Assembly: GCA_006937955.1 (NCBI GenBank)
Contig: SSNP01000069.1
Span: 1,445,540-1,509,539 of the forward strand
Direction of reading: 5' to 3'
Source: Pachypanchax playfairii
Taxonomy: Eukaryota > Chordata > Actinopteri > Cyprinodontiformes > Aplocheilidae
Length of the DNA stretch: 64,000 nt
Part shown: one piece after another, positions 11,166 to 21,480 of the stretch
Layout: each line of letters opens with the position of its first letter
Position numbering within the stretch: position 1 is the first letter of the stretch
Program-made: the position numbers and the translations under genes
The notes under the pieces: model-generated
Databases searched by the model: none
What the model was told of the DNA's origin: nothing
What the model saw: the letters and a program-made list of their open reading frames with translations, nothing else

Positions 11166-11767
11166 TTGGTTGTTAAAACGTATTGTCAGGCTCATATTAT
11201 GGATGTGTGGTTTGGCTCAACCACCTATCTGTTGTTTTAGCATAGAACGTACCCTTATAAAGCTTGGCCTCTACCTTTGGCCCAACATGCATTATACAAA
11301 TCAGGTAACACAACTTTAGTAATGGGCATTTCCTATCATAAATTGAGTATTTGCACCAACTTACAAAGCCCATGTTTCTCAACTATTTCTCAACCTTATC
11401 TTTGCAGATGTGTGTGGCGACTGATTTCCTTCCATCTGCAGGAGCTATGGCTATATGGTGAGCCATGGGTAAAAGCTTGTTGAAGCGTCTGGAGTTTGTT
11501 ATGAGCTCTGACACCATCACCATTTTTGCTAATTGACTCTCTGTATTATTGTCATGGTTCTTGCGTAAGTGTTCAAAAAATCTTGTGGTGTTCGAGTCAA
11601 TTTTTTAGACCACAAGCCAGGAAACTTTACACAGAACTGTTGTCTGGTACTGTTGTCTGTTGTCTGCTGCCATCTTCCTCCATGTTTGTTTATGTTTTGC
11701 AGTGTGCATGGGCATGCCATTAAAGTGCATCTTGATCTAAAATACCATTGTAAAGTACCTAACCATG
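11166..11767. other. Gene-free stretch
   Basis: Short open frames on both strands have no recognisable content. Confidence 0.45.
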
Positions 11768-11775
11768 GTGTAAAG

Positions 11776-11988
11776 CAGTGGCGGCCAACTCCAGGCCTCG
11801 AGAGCCACTATCCTGCACACTTTAGATGTTCCCCTGCTTCAACACACCTGCTGCATATAAACAGGTCGTTAACAGGCTTCTACAGGGCTTGCTGAGAGGT
11901 TGCAGATTTGAATCAGGTGTGCTGAAGCAGGGGAACATCTAAAATGTGCAGCATAGTGGCTCTCAAGGCCTGTAGTTGGCCACCCCTG
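11776..11988. mobile_element. hAT-type MITE, complete, 213 bp
   Basis: Ends are CAGTGGCGGCCAACTCCAGG and, inverted, 'ggccacccctg'. The interior is nearly palindromic ('gatgttcccctgcttcaaca' on the left, its complement on the right). The flanking 8-mers GTGTAAAG (11768-11775) and GTTTGAAG (11989-11996) match at 6 of 8 positions, as expected for an aged hAT duplication. Confidence 0.75.
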
Positions 11989-12045
11989 GTTTGAAGGATA
12001 GAGCTTCATATGAAACAGTAGGCATTCCCTTTATCCAGAACAGAT

Positions 12046-12066
12046 TATATATATATATATATATAT
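12046..12066. repeat. (TA)n microsatellite
   Basis: About ten TA units directly 5' of a LINE tail. Confidence 0.9.
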
Positions 12067-12067
12067 G

Positions 12068-12479
12068 GAAAGATCCTGCGGAACTTCCAGATCCAGACAG
12101 ACAGGATGGTAATGGCGAACCAATCGAACATTGTGGTGGTTGATAAAGAGCAGAGGAAAGCAGTTGTGGTGGATACCAAGTGATGGCAACATCAGGAAGA
12201 AGGAACATGAGAAACTTGAGAAATACCAAGAGCTCAGAGAGGAGCTAGAGAAGACTTGGAAGATGAAGATGACAATAGTACCCGTGGTAATCGGAGCACT
12301 TGGGGCAGTAACGCCCAAACTGGAGGAATGGCTCCAGCAGATCCCTGGAGGAACCTCAAACATCTCAGTCCAGAAAAGTGCAGTACTTGGAACAGCTAAA
12401 ATACTGTGCAGGACCCTCAAGCTCCCAAGACCCGAGCTTGGAACGGGAAAAAACACCGCCCAGTGGCAAGAAGGGAATT
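12068..12479 (+). pseudogene. C-terminus of a LINE with restriction-like endonuclease
   Basis: Reading frames give, in order, RKAVVVD, then after a frameshift IPSDGNIRKKEHEKLEKYQ, then PVVIGALGAVTPKLEEWLQQ and a basic tail. I recognise this as the C-terminal endonuclease region of fish R2/R4-clade (Rex6/Dong-like) retrotransposons; the clade is from memory. The frame breaks near 12175, where a few bases expected between the VVVD and IPSD blocks are absent, so it is dead. A Tc1 element begins 18 bp further on. Confidence 0.65.
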
Positions 12480-12497
12480 AATTTCTATATTAATATA

Positions 12498-12696
12498 CAG
12501 TGGGGCAAAAAAGTATTTAGTCAGCCACCAATTGTGTAATTCTCCCACTTAAAAAGATCAGAGAGGCCTGTAATTTTCATCATAGGTATGCCTCAACTAT
12601 GAGAGACAAAATGAGGAAAAAAAATCCAGAAAATCACATTGTCTGATTTTTAAAGAATTTATTTGCAAATTATGGTGGAAAATAAGTATTTGGTCA
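12498..12696 (+). repeat. Left terminal inverted repeat of the Tc1 element
   Basis: 199 bp, pairing with 13899-14098. Long repeats of about 200 bp are typical of the IR/DR Tc1 group, where transposase binds near the outer and inner ends. Confidence 0.95.
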
Positions 12697-12859
12697 CCTA
12701 CAAACAAGTAAGATTTCTGGCTTTCACAGACCTGTAACTTCTTTAAGAGGCTCCTCGGTCCTCCACTCGTTACCTGTATTAATGGCACCTGTGTGAACTC
12801 GTTATCAGTATAAAAGACACCTGTCCACAACCTCAAACAGTCACGCTCCAAACTCAACT

Positions 12860-13882
12860 ATGGCCAAGACCAAAGAGCTGTCAAAGGACACCAGAAACAA
12901 AATTGTAGACCTTCACCAGGCTGGGAAGACTGAATCTGCAATAGGTAAGCAGCTTGGTGTGAAGAAATCAACTGTGGGAGCAATTATTAGAAAATGGAAG
13001 ACATACAAGATCACTGATAATCTCCCTCGATCTGGGGCTCCACGCAAGATCTCACCCCGTGGGGTCAAAATGATCACAAGAACGGTGAGCAAAAATCCCA
13101 GAACCACACGGAGGGACCTAGTGAATGACCTGCAGAGAGCTGGGACCAAAGTAACAAAGGCTACCATCAGTAACACACTACGCCGCCAGGGACTCAAATC
13201 CTGCAGTGCCAGACGTGTCCCCCTGCTGAAGCCAGGACACGTCCAGGCCCGTCTGCGGTTTGCTAGAGAGCATTTGGATGATCCAGAAGAGGATTGGGAG
13301 AACATCATATGGTCAGATGAAACCAAAATAGAACTTTTTGGTAGAAACTCAACTTGTCGTGTTTGGAGGGGAAAGAATGCTGAGTTGGATCCAAAGAACA
13401 CCATACCTACTGTAAAGCATGGGGGTGGAAACATCATGCTTTGGGGCTGTTTTTCTGCAAGGGGACCAGGACGACTGATCCGTGTAAAGGAAAGAATGAA
13501 TGGGGCCATGTATCGTAAGATTTTGAGTGAAAACCTCCTTCCATCAGCAAGGGCATTGAAAATGAGACGTGGCTGGGTCTTTCAGCATGACAATGATCCC
13601 AAACACACCGCCCGGGCAACGAAGGAGTGGCTTCGTAAGAAGCATTTCAAGGTCCTGGAGTGGCCTAGCCAGTCTCCAGATCTCAACCCCATAGAAAATC
13701 TCTGGAGGGAGTTGAAAGTCCGTGTTGCCCAGCGTCAGCCCCAAAACATCACTGCTCTAGAGGAGATCTGCATGGAGGAATGGGCCAAAATACCAGCAAC
13801 AGTGTGTGAAAACCTTGTGAAGACTTACAGAAAACGTTTGACCTCTGTCATTGCCAACAAAGGCTATATAACAAAGTATTGA
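12860..13882 (+). CDS. Tc1-family DDE transposase, intact
   Basis: 340 residues from a start preceded by 'caaactcaact'. Residues 1-50 and 60-110 form the paired-like double helix-turn-helix (KKSTVGAIIRKW; TKATISNTLRRQG), joined by a short basic linker where the usual GRPR motif reads GAPRK. The catalytic core follows: Asp153 in WSDETKIELFG, the HGGGNIMLWGCF block (about 187-198), Asp244 in FQHDNDPKHT, and Glu279 in NPIENLW, giving DD34E spacing and the same numbering as the Sleeping Beauty enzyme. The stop follows ITKY. The protein cuts and pastes DNA at TA sites in the nucleus. No stop or frameshift is present, so activity is possible, but the GAPR variant could weaken DNA binding. Confidence 0.95.
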   Translation: MAKTKELSKDTRNKIVDLHQAGKTESAIGKQLGVKKSTVGAIIRKWKTYKITDNLPRSGAPRKISPRGVKMITRTVSKNPRTTRRDLVNDLQRAGTKVTKATISNTLRRQGLKSCSARRVPLLKPGHVQARLRFAREHLDDPEEDWENIIWSDETKIELFGRNSTCRVWRGKNAELDPKNTIPTVKHGGGNIMLWGCFSARGPGRLIRVKERMNGAMYRKILSENLLPSARALKMRRGWVFQHDNDPKHTARATKEWLRKKHFKVLEWPSQSPDLNPIENLWRELKVRVAQRQPQNITALEEICMEEWAKIPATVCENLVKTYRKRLTSVIANKGYITKY

Positions 13883-13898
13883 GATTAACTTTTGTTAT

Positions 13899-14098
13899 TG
13901 ACCAAATACTTATTTTCCACCATAATTTGCAAATAAATTCTTTAAAAATCAGACAATGTGATTTTCTGGATTTTTTTTCCTCATTTTGTCTCTCATAGTT
14001 GAGGTATACCTATGATGAAAATTACAGGCCTCTCTGATCTTTTTAATTGGGAGAACTTACACAATTGGTGGCTGACTAAATACTTTTTTGCCCCACTG
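13899..14098 (-). repeat. Right terminal inverted repeat of the Tc1 element
   Basis: It begins 16 bp after the transposase stop and ends CCCCACTG before the TA duplication. Confidence 0.95.
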
Positions 14099-14143
14099 TA
14101 TATATATATATATATATATATACGTATACACACACACACACAC
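14099..14143. repeat. (TA)n-(CA)n compound microsatellite
   Basis: The TA target of the Tc1 element lies at the edge of a (TA)12 tract, followed by about eight CA units. Confidence 0.9.
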
Positions 14144-15640
14144 CGTCATGCCACCTAGCCATAGTTTAAATGTTTAGTTGCTTAGATCTTTTGGTGTGGA
14201 GTTTGTTTTTTCCATGCACACCAGTCCAAATACATTTATGTAGGTTCATTACTGATTCTAAACGTGAGTTAAGGAATGAGTGTGTAGATATATGGTTGTT
14301 TGGCATTTATTGCAGTGTTGGACAGGCAACCTGTACAGTATGCACATTAGCTCTTTGCCAGTAACTGCTGGAATAGGCTCCAGTCCCCCCCCCCCCCAAA
14401 AAAAGAACCCTGAACAAGATAATCTGAGACCAGAAAATAACTGAATGAGAAAACAGAACAGAACTCTATTCTAACAGAATAAAACTGACTTTGACATTAC
14501 AGACTCAGAATAATTTTTTTACATTATTGAGCTAACCGAATAAGTTTCTATTGAATTTGGTACTGGTTTCTGTATAGTGAATGAGTTTAGTGAAGAAGAC
14601 TATGGTGAAGTGCAGAGGGAAGGAGACACACTGGAAGCAGTGATGGGGATCAGAAACAGTCTCTGAATATCAATGCAGCATGTCTAAGAAAATTCAGGGA
14701 CGCAGTGCACCAAAAACAAGGAACCTGGGAAATGAAGCATGAGAGCACAGTAGGATCACAGGCAACCCGACCTAACCAGTTATTAATACAACACATCAGT
14801 AGTATCAGCACTAACAGAAACCAGTAACATTTTGCTCCTTTCATTAATATCTAGCATATTGTGACTTTTTGGTGTAAATTTCCTGCTTAACATTATTTGT
14901 TAAATCAACGATCGAGCTTGTTTCCATTCAAATACAGCAGGTAGCATTGTTTTATTGCAGACGAAGCAGGGAAGTCTTCATAATAGAAAACCTATGAATC
15001 AAGTATAAAACGCCGTTTTAGACATACTGTAATTGTTGAATAATGCTCTCAACACTGTAAAAAGGGATTTGCTGACTGCACTCGACTCAGTCTAGTTTAC
15101 CTGTTGCTTTGATTCAGTTAAGTTACATGAACTATCACTGTCAAGTTAAATACACTTCAATACAGGATAGTTTCTTCCCCTCTGCTACTGGCCTATTGAC
15201 TAAGGCCCAGTTGAACGCACTATACGTATGTGTTATATAAACAGTCACATGAAAACTCCATCCCCTTCACACCATTGTCTCCCTGACTCGTTTACTCCTT
15301 ACAGCTTTTGTGAGAAATGCAAGGACATTTGCATCATTGCATGGATGGTTTAGTCATGTAAATATTGCTGGTTCTTATGTTTGTTATTCCTACTCTGACT
15401 TATTCTCTGTACAACTTCACCCCAGACAGATTTCTTTGTATTCTGCAAATAATACTTGGCAATAAACCGATTTTGATTTCTGATAACCTGCATTAGGAGT
15501 GATTAAAAAGTCTCATCATCTTGTCCTATTTTACTCAGCACCTCTCACTTCAATACCACTTCATTTGCTCCTTTCTCACAACTTGTTTCAAAAGTGATGG
15601 AGAGCTTCATACTACTCCCCAAGGACAGCCATGCGCCAAA
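14144..15640. other. Gene-free stretch
   Basis: AT-rich DNA with a C13 homopolymer at 14385-14397. I see no exon, RNA gene or transposon end. Confidence 0.45.
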
Positions 15641-15866
15641 AGACTAATGGACACACACACACACACAAGTGTGTTTTGGTATCCTTATGGGGACCGTCCA
15701 TTGACTTCCATTGATTTTAGTAACTAGATTTATACCTAACCCAAACCCTTTTCCTAACCTTAACCATTACTGATCTATAACTAACCCTAAGACCAGGGGT
15801 GTCAAACTCCAGGCCTCGAGGGCCACTATCCTGCATGTTTTAGATGTTTCCCTGTTTCAACACACC

Positions 15867-16394
15867 ATTCATTATGCTAATTTGCTGGACTCAGATTGGC
15901 TAACAAACTAGCCTATGAGAGCAAGGTATACTGTTTCCTCCACCTCTGCGCATGGCAAAGCACCAAGTATTTTCAGGTTTGATACATCTTTATGCTAAAA
16001 GCTTTTAGCCAGCAGCATGCTAGGTGTGGTCTCAAGTGCGCGAGTTGATGAAAACTGATGAGCAAAAGGGTTGTGATGTAACAAATACAGGCTTTTCGAA
16101 CTCTGGAGAAATCGAGTGTTATCGCCACCTTCGTAGTTTGAGAGATAAAAACTGAAAGAGAAGTTGTTGTGCCATTTTCACCCCAGTATGAAGGTAAGAA
16201 CACCTGTGGAGCTAAAATATTCAACAGAAAACTCAGAAAAGCAGTTTTTAATGGAATGGCGTGTTTAAGACATTAGTAAACACTTGCCGTACTTTTCTTA
16301 TATACTTTTCCGTATCCTTGGTGCAAAATACATAAAATTTGTCAGAATGGGCCAGCAGTCTGGATGACAACATTGTTTTTAAACATGATGCTGC
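15867..16394 (+). mobile_element. TTAA-flanked promoter-like MITE, copy 3 (left end missing) plus flank
   Basis: It begins at the CCAAT block ('ggactcagattggctaac') and ends with TTAA at 16265-16268. The further 126 bp up to the gap is flanking sequence, not element. From 15942 on it matches 17181-17633 with no difference that I could see, including the flank. Confidence 0.7.
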
Positions 16395-16445
16395 NNNNNN
16401 NNNNNNNNNNNNNNNNNNNNNNNNNNNNNNNNNNNNNNNNNNNNN
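16395..16445. other. Assembly gap, 51 N
   Basis: A run of 51 N. Confidence 1.
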
Positions 16446-16756
16446 TGATTCAAATCCTCTGCATTTCAATAAGTTCTGCAGAAGCCTGTTAACGACTTGT
16501 TCATTTGAATCAGGTGTGTTGAAGCAGGGAAACATCTAAAACATGCAGGATAGTGGCCCTCGAGGCCTGGAGCTTGACACCCCTGCCTAAGACTAACTAA
16601 AACTCTATTCACACCATACCTATAAACCTAACCCCTAACCCTAAAAAGGGGAGTCCCCCTCATGGGGACCAGGCTTCGGTCCCCACAAGAACCCTCGGAC
16701 CCCAGAAAGATAGTAAAAGTCAGGAAACGGGTCCTCAGGAGGTCAGAAATACAAAC

Positions 16757-16759
16757 CCA

Positions 16760-16809
<50 letters not shown>
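16757..16809. repeat. (CA)n microsatellite
   Basis: About 26 CA units with one interruption near 16766. Confidence 0.95.
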
Positions 16810-16812
<3 letters not shown>

Positions 16813-17012
16813 GCACAAAGGCCTAGTACATGTGCTAAAGCTCAATACACCTATATCCACAAACACACTGCCATATGTAAGGCTATCAGACAGGAAGATG
16901 GCCTGACAGTTTTGGTGGATTTTAGCTAAGCTTAGTAAATACCAACATGGTAAAGACAAGGGCAAGCAGAGGAGACTGTGATGTTACATGATGAAAGACG
17001 GTTCTGGCAGCA

Positions 17013-17507
17013 TTAAAGAGGCAATTTTACACAAATGTTATAACTTTGTGGTTATTTGTCAAGTATTAACATGTAATATGAAACATTTTATATCTAAAAG
17101 CGTAAGGACACACTGATTTACACCCCTTTCAATCTGTCTGTGTGAAGATTCGCCTGTCTTTGGCTCCAACTCATTAATCCACCTCTGCGCATGGCAAAGC
17201 ACCAAGTATTTTCAGGTTTGATACATCTTTATGCTAAAAGCTTTTAGCCAGCAGCATGCTAGGTGTGGTCTCAAGTGCGCGAGTTGATGAAAACTGATGA
17301 GCAAAAGGGTTGTGATGTAACAAATACAGGCTTTTCGAACTCTGGAGAAATCGAGTGTTATCGCCACCTTCGTAGTTTGAGAGATAAAAACTGAAAGAGA
17401 AGTTGTTGTGCCATTTTCACCCCAGTATGAAGGTAAGAACACCTGTGGAGCTAAAATATTCAACAGAAAACTCAGAAAAGCAGTTTTTAATGGAATGGCG
17501 TGTTTAA
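17013..17507 (+). mobile_element. TTAA-flanked promoter-like MITE, copy 4 (internal deletion)
   Basis: TTAA at 17013-17016 and 17504-17507. It lacks about 80 bp that includes the CCAAT block; 'caactcattaat' is joined directly to 'ccacctctgcgcatgg'. The ATG-AAG-GTAAG block is kept near 17427-17436. Confidence 0.75.
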
Positions 17508-19425
17508 GACATTAGTAAACACTTGCCGTACTTTTCTTATATACTTTTCCGTATCCTTGGTGCAAAATACATAAAATTTGTCAGAATGGGCCAGCAGTCT
17601 GGATGACAACATTGTTTTTAAACATGATGCTGCACTATATACATCTGCAAAAACATTTGTGTCATGTATGTGTAGATCTAAAAATATTACGATGTGCCGG
17701 GGTTTCTTGAATTGATTTTTCAGATCAGGCCAACTCTAAAATATATTGTATTACATAAAAGAAAAATTGGGAAGAATGAAACAGTAAATATACTTTCACA
17801 AATATTTAATAAGTAACATGTTTATCCAAATTAAATTTTATAGTTCAGCAGTTACTGATTGTATCTTGTCAGAACTGATTTAGTAAACAGAAAGTGACAC
17901 ATTATTTAGTATTTTTTCATAATATACATTGACAGCTAATTTAGGCCATGCAGGGGCTATATCATCATTGAAAACAGCCAAAACACAGTCACTACAGCAC
18001 AAATACAGTAAAAGAATGTGAAAGAATTATTGATTATTCTTGCAAATTTCGCACATCATTTTATATTGCAATAATGAGCTATGTTAAATTTGCCCTTCCA
18101 TGAATATTTAAACCTTGTTGGAGGCAAATAAACTGTAAAGTCAGGGTGGTGGCTCTACATGCAGGAAAATGCTGATTTATCACTCAATAAATAGTTGTCA
18201 GTTTAAAACACCAGCCAGCAAATATTTATACGAGTTGTAAAGTTGTAAGACGTGGAGAGAAAGGATTACATCATTAGAGGATTAGACATCAAAGCTGTGA
18301 CATCTGTATAAAAGAAAGCTTTCACTTTTCTCCTTTTACCAAACTGGTAACGGAGTTACAAAAAATAAAAGAAATATTATTAGTGGAATCTCAAGCTTTG
18401 TGCTTACTGTACTTTAATGGGGCTTTTTTATTTCTTGTAAATACAAATGAATTATCTGCTGCTAAATTCCCTTTTAAATCTTTTTTTTTTTGCTTTTAAT
18501 CACTTAAAAGCAAAAAAAAGAACTGATTTAATGATTACATTCTATTTATAAATCTGCGTTTACCCTGTTAAGTATTGTAGAGGAGCTTGAGGCTATCCCA
18601 GACATCCTAGATTGAGAAGTGGGATAGACCCTGGACAAGTCACAAGTTAAACACGAGGCAAACACAAAGCCAAATGAGACAAACATTTATGCTAACTCAC
18701 ACCTGCAGTCAATTTCAAAATAACTGATTAACCTACAACACACATTTTTGGACTGAAGGAGGAAGCCAGAGAAAAAAAAAACAACAGGCACAGTCATAAC
18801 CAAACAAAAATGTCCAATTTTGAATCAGGAAGCTTTGTCCGGTGAGGTGTTAGCACACCAATAAGCCAGGTTCAATGTGTCACAAGTTAAAACTAAAAAC
18901 CGATAAAAAAAAAAAGAACAGATCAGAAAGTTTGCAACTGAAAGTTCCAGAAACCTCTACCTTATCGAACTGTATTTTCTGAAGAACATTCAAGCCTTTA
19001 CTATTTGTCACATAAAATTTTACATGTCTAGTCATGTAATGCAGTCTGATAGTGAAAAGTAAAATGAGACAAATGATCTTTTTTTGCTATAATTCACATT
19101 CACTTTAACAGCTCAAAGTGTTGCTCATTTGTTTTCCTGCGGCTGTTTCTCAAAGCAAATTCCATGTAGGACTAGTGCAACCGGACGAGGAGTTAGTGAA
19201 ACAAAAGTGAGAAAAAAAGGCTGTACATACTCAGTAATCTAACAAATACTGGTCCCTTTTTCCAAATTTTTTTTTTCTCTCCCTTACACTCTAGACATAT
19301 AAACTTTCCTAAACAGTGATAAATGTAATCTGTATCATTCTATTTAGAACATGAATTATTCTCCAGATGGGGGGAATTGAGAGAACAGAGCTGTGATCAG
19401 TGTTGGCAGATCAAAAGATGTTTAG
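17508..19425. other. Gene-free stretch
   Basis: AT-rich DNA with short homopolymers. The part at 18700-18760 ('ctgattaacctacaac', 'actgaaggaggaagccag') resembles decayed family A repeat. Nothing else is seen. Confidence 0.45.
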
Positions 19426-19900
19426 GAGTAAATGGTTGCTAAAAGGACAGTAGTTAATTCCCAATTGTCTACTTGGTCTTCTTCACAGTTACGCAAATTG
19501 ATGTTAATTTTATTACAGAGCTATTGCAAACTACCGTCATGCAGAGATTCCCTAAGTTAGTTTTGACATTAAACATCAACACTTGGATGCCTGAACATTT
19601 AAAGCTGCAATCTGGAGTTTTCCTCTCCTCAGGAGTTATGATTTTTTCAAATTCCATAAAAGTCATAGTCTGAACCAGTTCTGTAATAAATTGTAGCTAT
19701 AAAACGTGGTATTTTTTATTTCTCAAAGTCCCCCCCCATTTAGTTTTCACTGAGCGCCGACTAGCACTATCTACATCCGCATAGTGTACCAGTCAATCAA
19801 CCAAATGTGTATGCGCATGTATCGGGAAGAACTGTGGCTAGCTAGCGTTTTTGATTTGTTTACAATGTTGCGGAGATGTGTGAAACTGAAACAATTAAAA
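19426..19900. repeat. Duplicated segment B1, probably allelic
   Basis: Matches 20330-20804 at a constant offset of 904 bp over 475 bp, with no difference that I could see. Its right part (from 19599) is the left portion of the TTAA element described at 20503. Confidence 0.85.
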
Positions 19901-20005
19901 CTAGAAAAATTGCATTTCCTGCGGAAATGCAGTGTGAATGCTGGAAGCTGAAACAAACGAGTTAAATGCAGCTGAAAGATTTACATGGAGATTCTAAGTT
20001 GAAAA

Positions 20006-20328
20006 GAGCTGAAGTAGTGAGAAAAGTTGAAAGAGTTAAAAAGTTAAAAGATTTAAATTTATTTCAATGGAGCTAAAGGATTCACAAACTTTAATACTTT
20101 TTAAAGTTGAAGATATATCAATAGCTAAAGGTCGAGTGTCAAAGTGGAAGAGAGCTGAAGTAGTTAAAAAAGTGAAAAGAGTTAAAAAGTGGAACGATTT
20201 TAATGTATATCAATGAAGCTAAAGGGTTCACAAACTTTAATACTTTTTAAAGTTGAAGGTATATCAATAGCTAAAGGTCGAGTGTCAAAGTGGAAGAGAG
20301 CTGAAGTAGTTAAAAAAGTGAAAAGAGT
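20006..20328. repeat. 146-bp tandem repeat, about 2.3 units
   Basis: The word 'gagctgaagtag' recurs at 20006, 20152 and 20298, exactly 146 bp apart. The units are AT-rich ('ctaaaggtcgagtgtcaaag', 'caaactttaatactttttaa') and the array runs into a single N. This looks like the edge of an unresolved satellite. Confidence 0.8.
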
Positions 20329-20329
20329 N

Positions 20330-20804
20330 GAGTAAATGGTTGCTAAAAGGACAGTAGTTAATTCCCAATTGTCTACTTGGTCTTCTTCACAGTTACGCAA
20401 ATTGATGTTAATTTTATTACAGAGCTATTGCAAACTACCGTCATGCAGAGATTCCCTAAGTTAGTTTTGACATTAAACATCAACACTTGGATGCCTGAAC
20501 ATTTAAAGCTGCAATCTGGAGTTTTCCTCTCCTCAGGAGTTATGATTTTTTCAAATTCCATAAAAGTCATAGTCTGAACCAGTTCTGTAATAAATTGTAG
20601 CTATAAAACGTGGTATTTTTTATTTCTCAAAGTCCCCCCCCATTTAGTTTTCACTGAGCGCCGACTAGCACTATCTACATCCGCATAGTGTACCAGTCAA
20701 TCAACCAAATGTGTATGCGCATGTATCGGGAAGAACTGTGGCTAGCTAGCGTTTTTGATTTGTTTACAATGTTGCGGAGATGTGTGAAACTGAAACAATT
20801 AAAA
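20330..20804. repeat. Duplicated segment B2, probably allelic
   Basis: Second copy of 19426-19900. It continues directly into the right half of the TTAA element, with no satellite inserted. Confidence 0.85.
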
Positions 20805-20996
20805 TAAATAAACATATAAGTTGTATAACTGTAACTTAGCCGTGAAGTGTCCATCATAACCAAGGTGGCACGGGTGCACAGATGAGTGCAGATGCTGGCT
20901 ATCGCATCACAGAAGCAGTTCAGGACTTAAAGGTGAAACACATTATTTTAACCCCAGCGGTGCCCCCTGAGAAGAAACTCTCATATGCAGCTTTAA
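20503..20996. mobile_element. TTAA-flanked MITE, second family (AGCTGC ends)
   Basis: TTAA at 20503-20506 followed by AGCTGCAATCTGGAG. The right end reads GCAGCT then TTAA at 20993-20996. The inverted ends agree for about 30 bp with differences. A related relic lies at 28795-28985. No coding capacity. Confidence 0.65.
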
Positions 20997-21480
20997 GTCC
21001 TTCTGAGGTGCCCACGCTATCACTCACAACTGCATTGGAGTTTCCACCCAAGAAGATTTTCCTACAAGTGTTTATGAAAAAAATATGACTTTGAACAATT
21101 ATTTGTGAGTTTGACCCACCATTCTGACTTTGTCCTCCTTAAGCACCAGCTCAGTCAGCTGTGACACACTGCGGTCTGACTGACAGCACAATAAATATCC
21201 ATCATGTATCACCAGCAAAAAACCAGCATCGAACATTTTCTAGCAGTAAACAGACTAACAGGTGATCTGCCTGATGTTAATATCTATGGTGATATGAGCC
21301 GAAGAAAACGAGCACAAAATAAGTTGAAGCCTCAACTGGGTCAAGAAAAGTCAAAGGAAAAGGCCAGCTGATTGATTAGTGTTTTTGCATAGAAAAAGCA
21401 TAAAAACAAGGCGGTCCATGGAAATCTTCATTGACTCTTAATAAACCCAGGTTTTGTAGGGTATAATCCAGTCCTTGCAN

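Larger units (their letters stand above)
12498..14098 (+). mobile_element. Full-length Tc1/mariner transposon, 1601 bp
   Basis: The element is bounded by TA at 12496-12497 and 14099-14100. Terminal inverted repeats of about 200 bp (12498-12696 and 13899-14098) start CAGTGGGGCAAAAAAGTATT and differ by only a few bases. Between them lies one uninterrupted transposase frame. The ends and size resemble the Passport-type fish Tc1 group, though that name is a guess. A second, nearly identical copy lies at 59970-61180. Confidence 0.95.
15794..16585. mobile_element. hAT-type MITE with perfect 8-bp target duplication
   Basis: Ends are CAGGGGTGTCAAACTCCAGG and its inverse. Flanking 8-mers CCTAAGAC at 15786-15793 and 16586-16593 are identical. 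The normal element is about 210 bp (compare 11776-11988). Here it is interrupted after 'caacacacc' (15866) by TTAA-family sequence and an assembly gap, resuming at 16446 with 'tgattcaaatcctctgc'. Confidence 0.85.
15641..16810. mobile_element. CA-flanked 'ggggacc' repeat split by a hAT MITE
   Basis: The left part (15650-15785) has a CA run, 'tatggggaccgtccattgac' and 'cctaaccc'-type words. The right part (16594-16809) has 'cctaaccctaaaaaggggag', 'catggggaccaggc', 'tgtggggacc' on the minus strand, and a (CA)n run. The halves are roughly inverted copies, a known fish repeat architecture. The hAT MITE inserted in its middle. Confidence 0.55.

Noticed and set aside
12913..13509. 198-residue minus-strand frame (also 60559-61155 plus)
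   Set aside because: Antisense shadow of the Tc1 transposase; appears at both Tc1 copies.
15735..15790. Interstitial telomere repeat (taaccc words)
   Set aside because: The words are imperfect and belong to a known CA-flanked fish repeat; no TTAGGG array.
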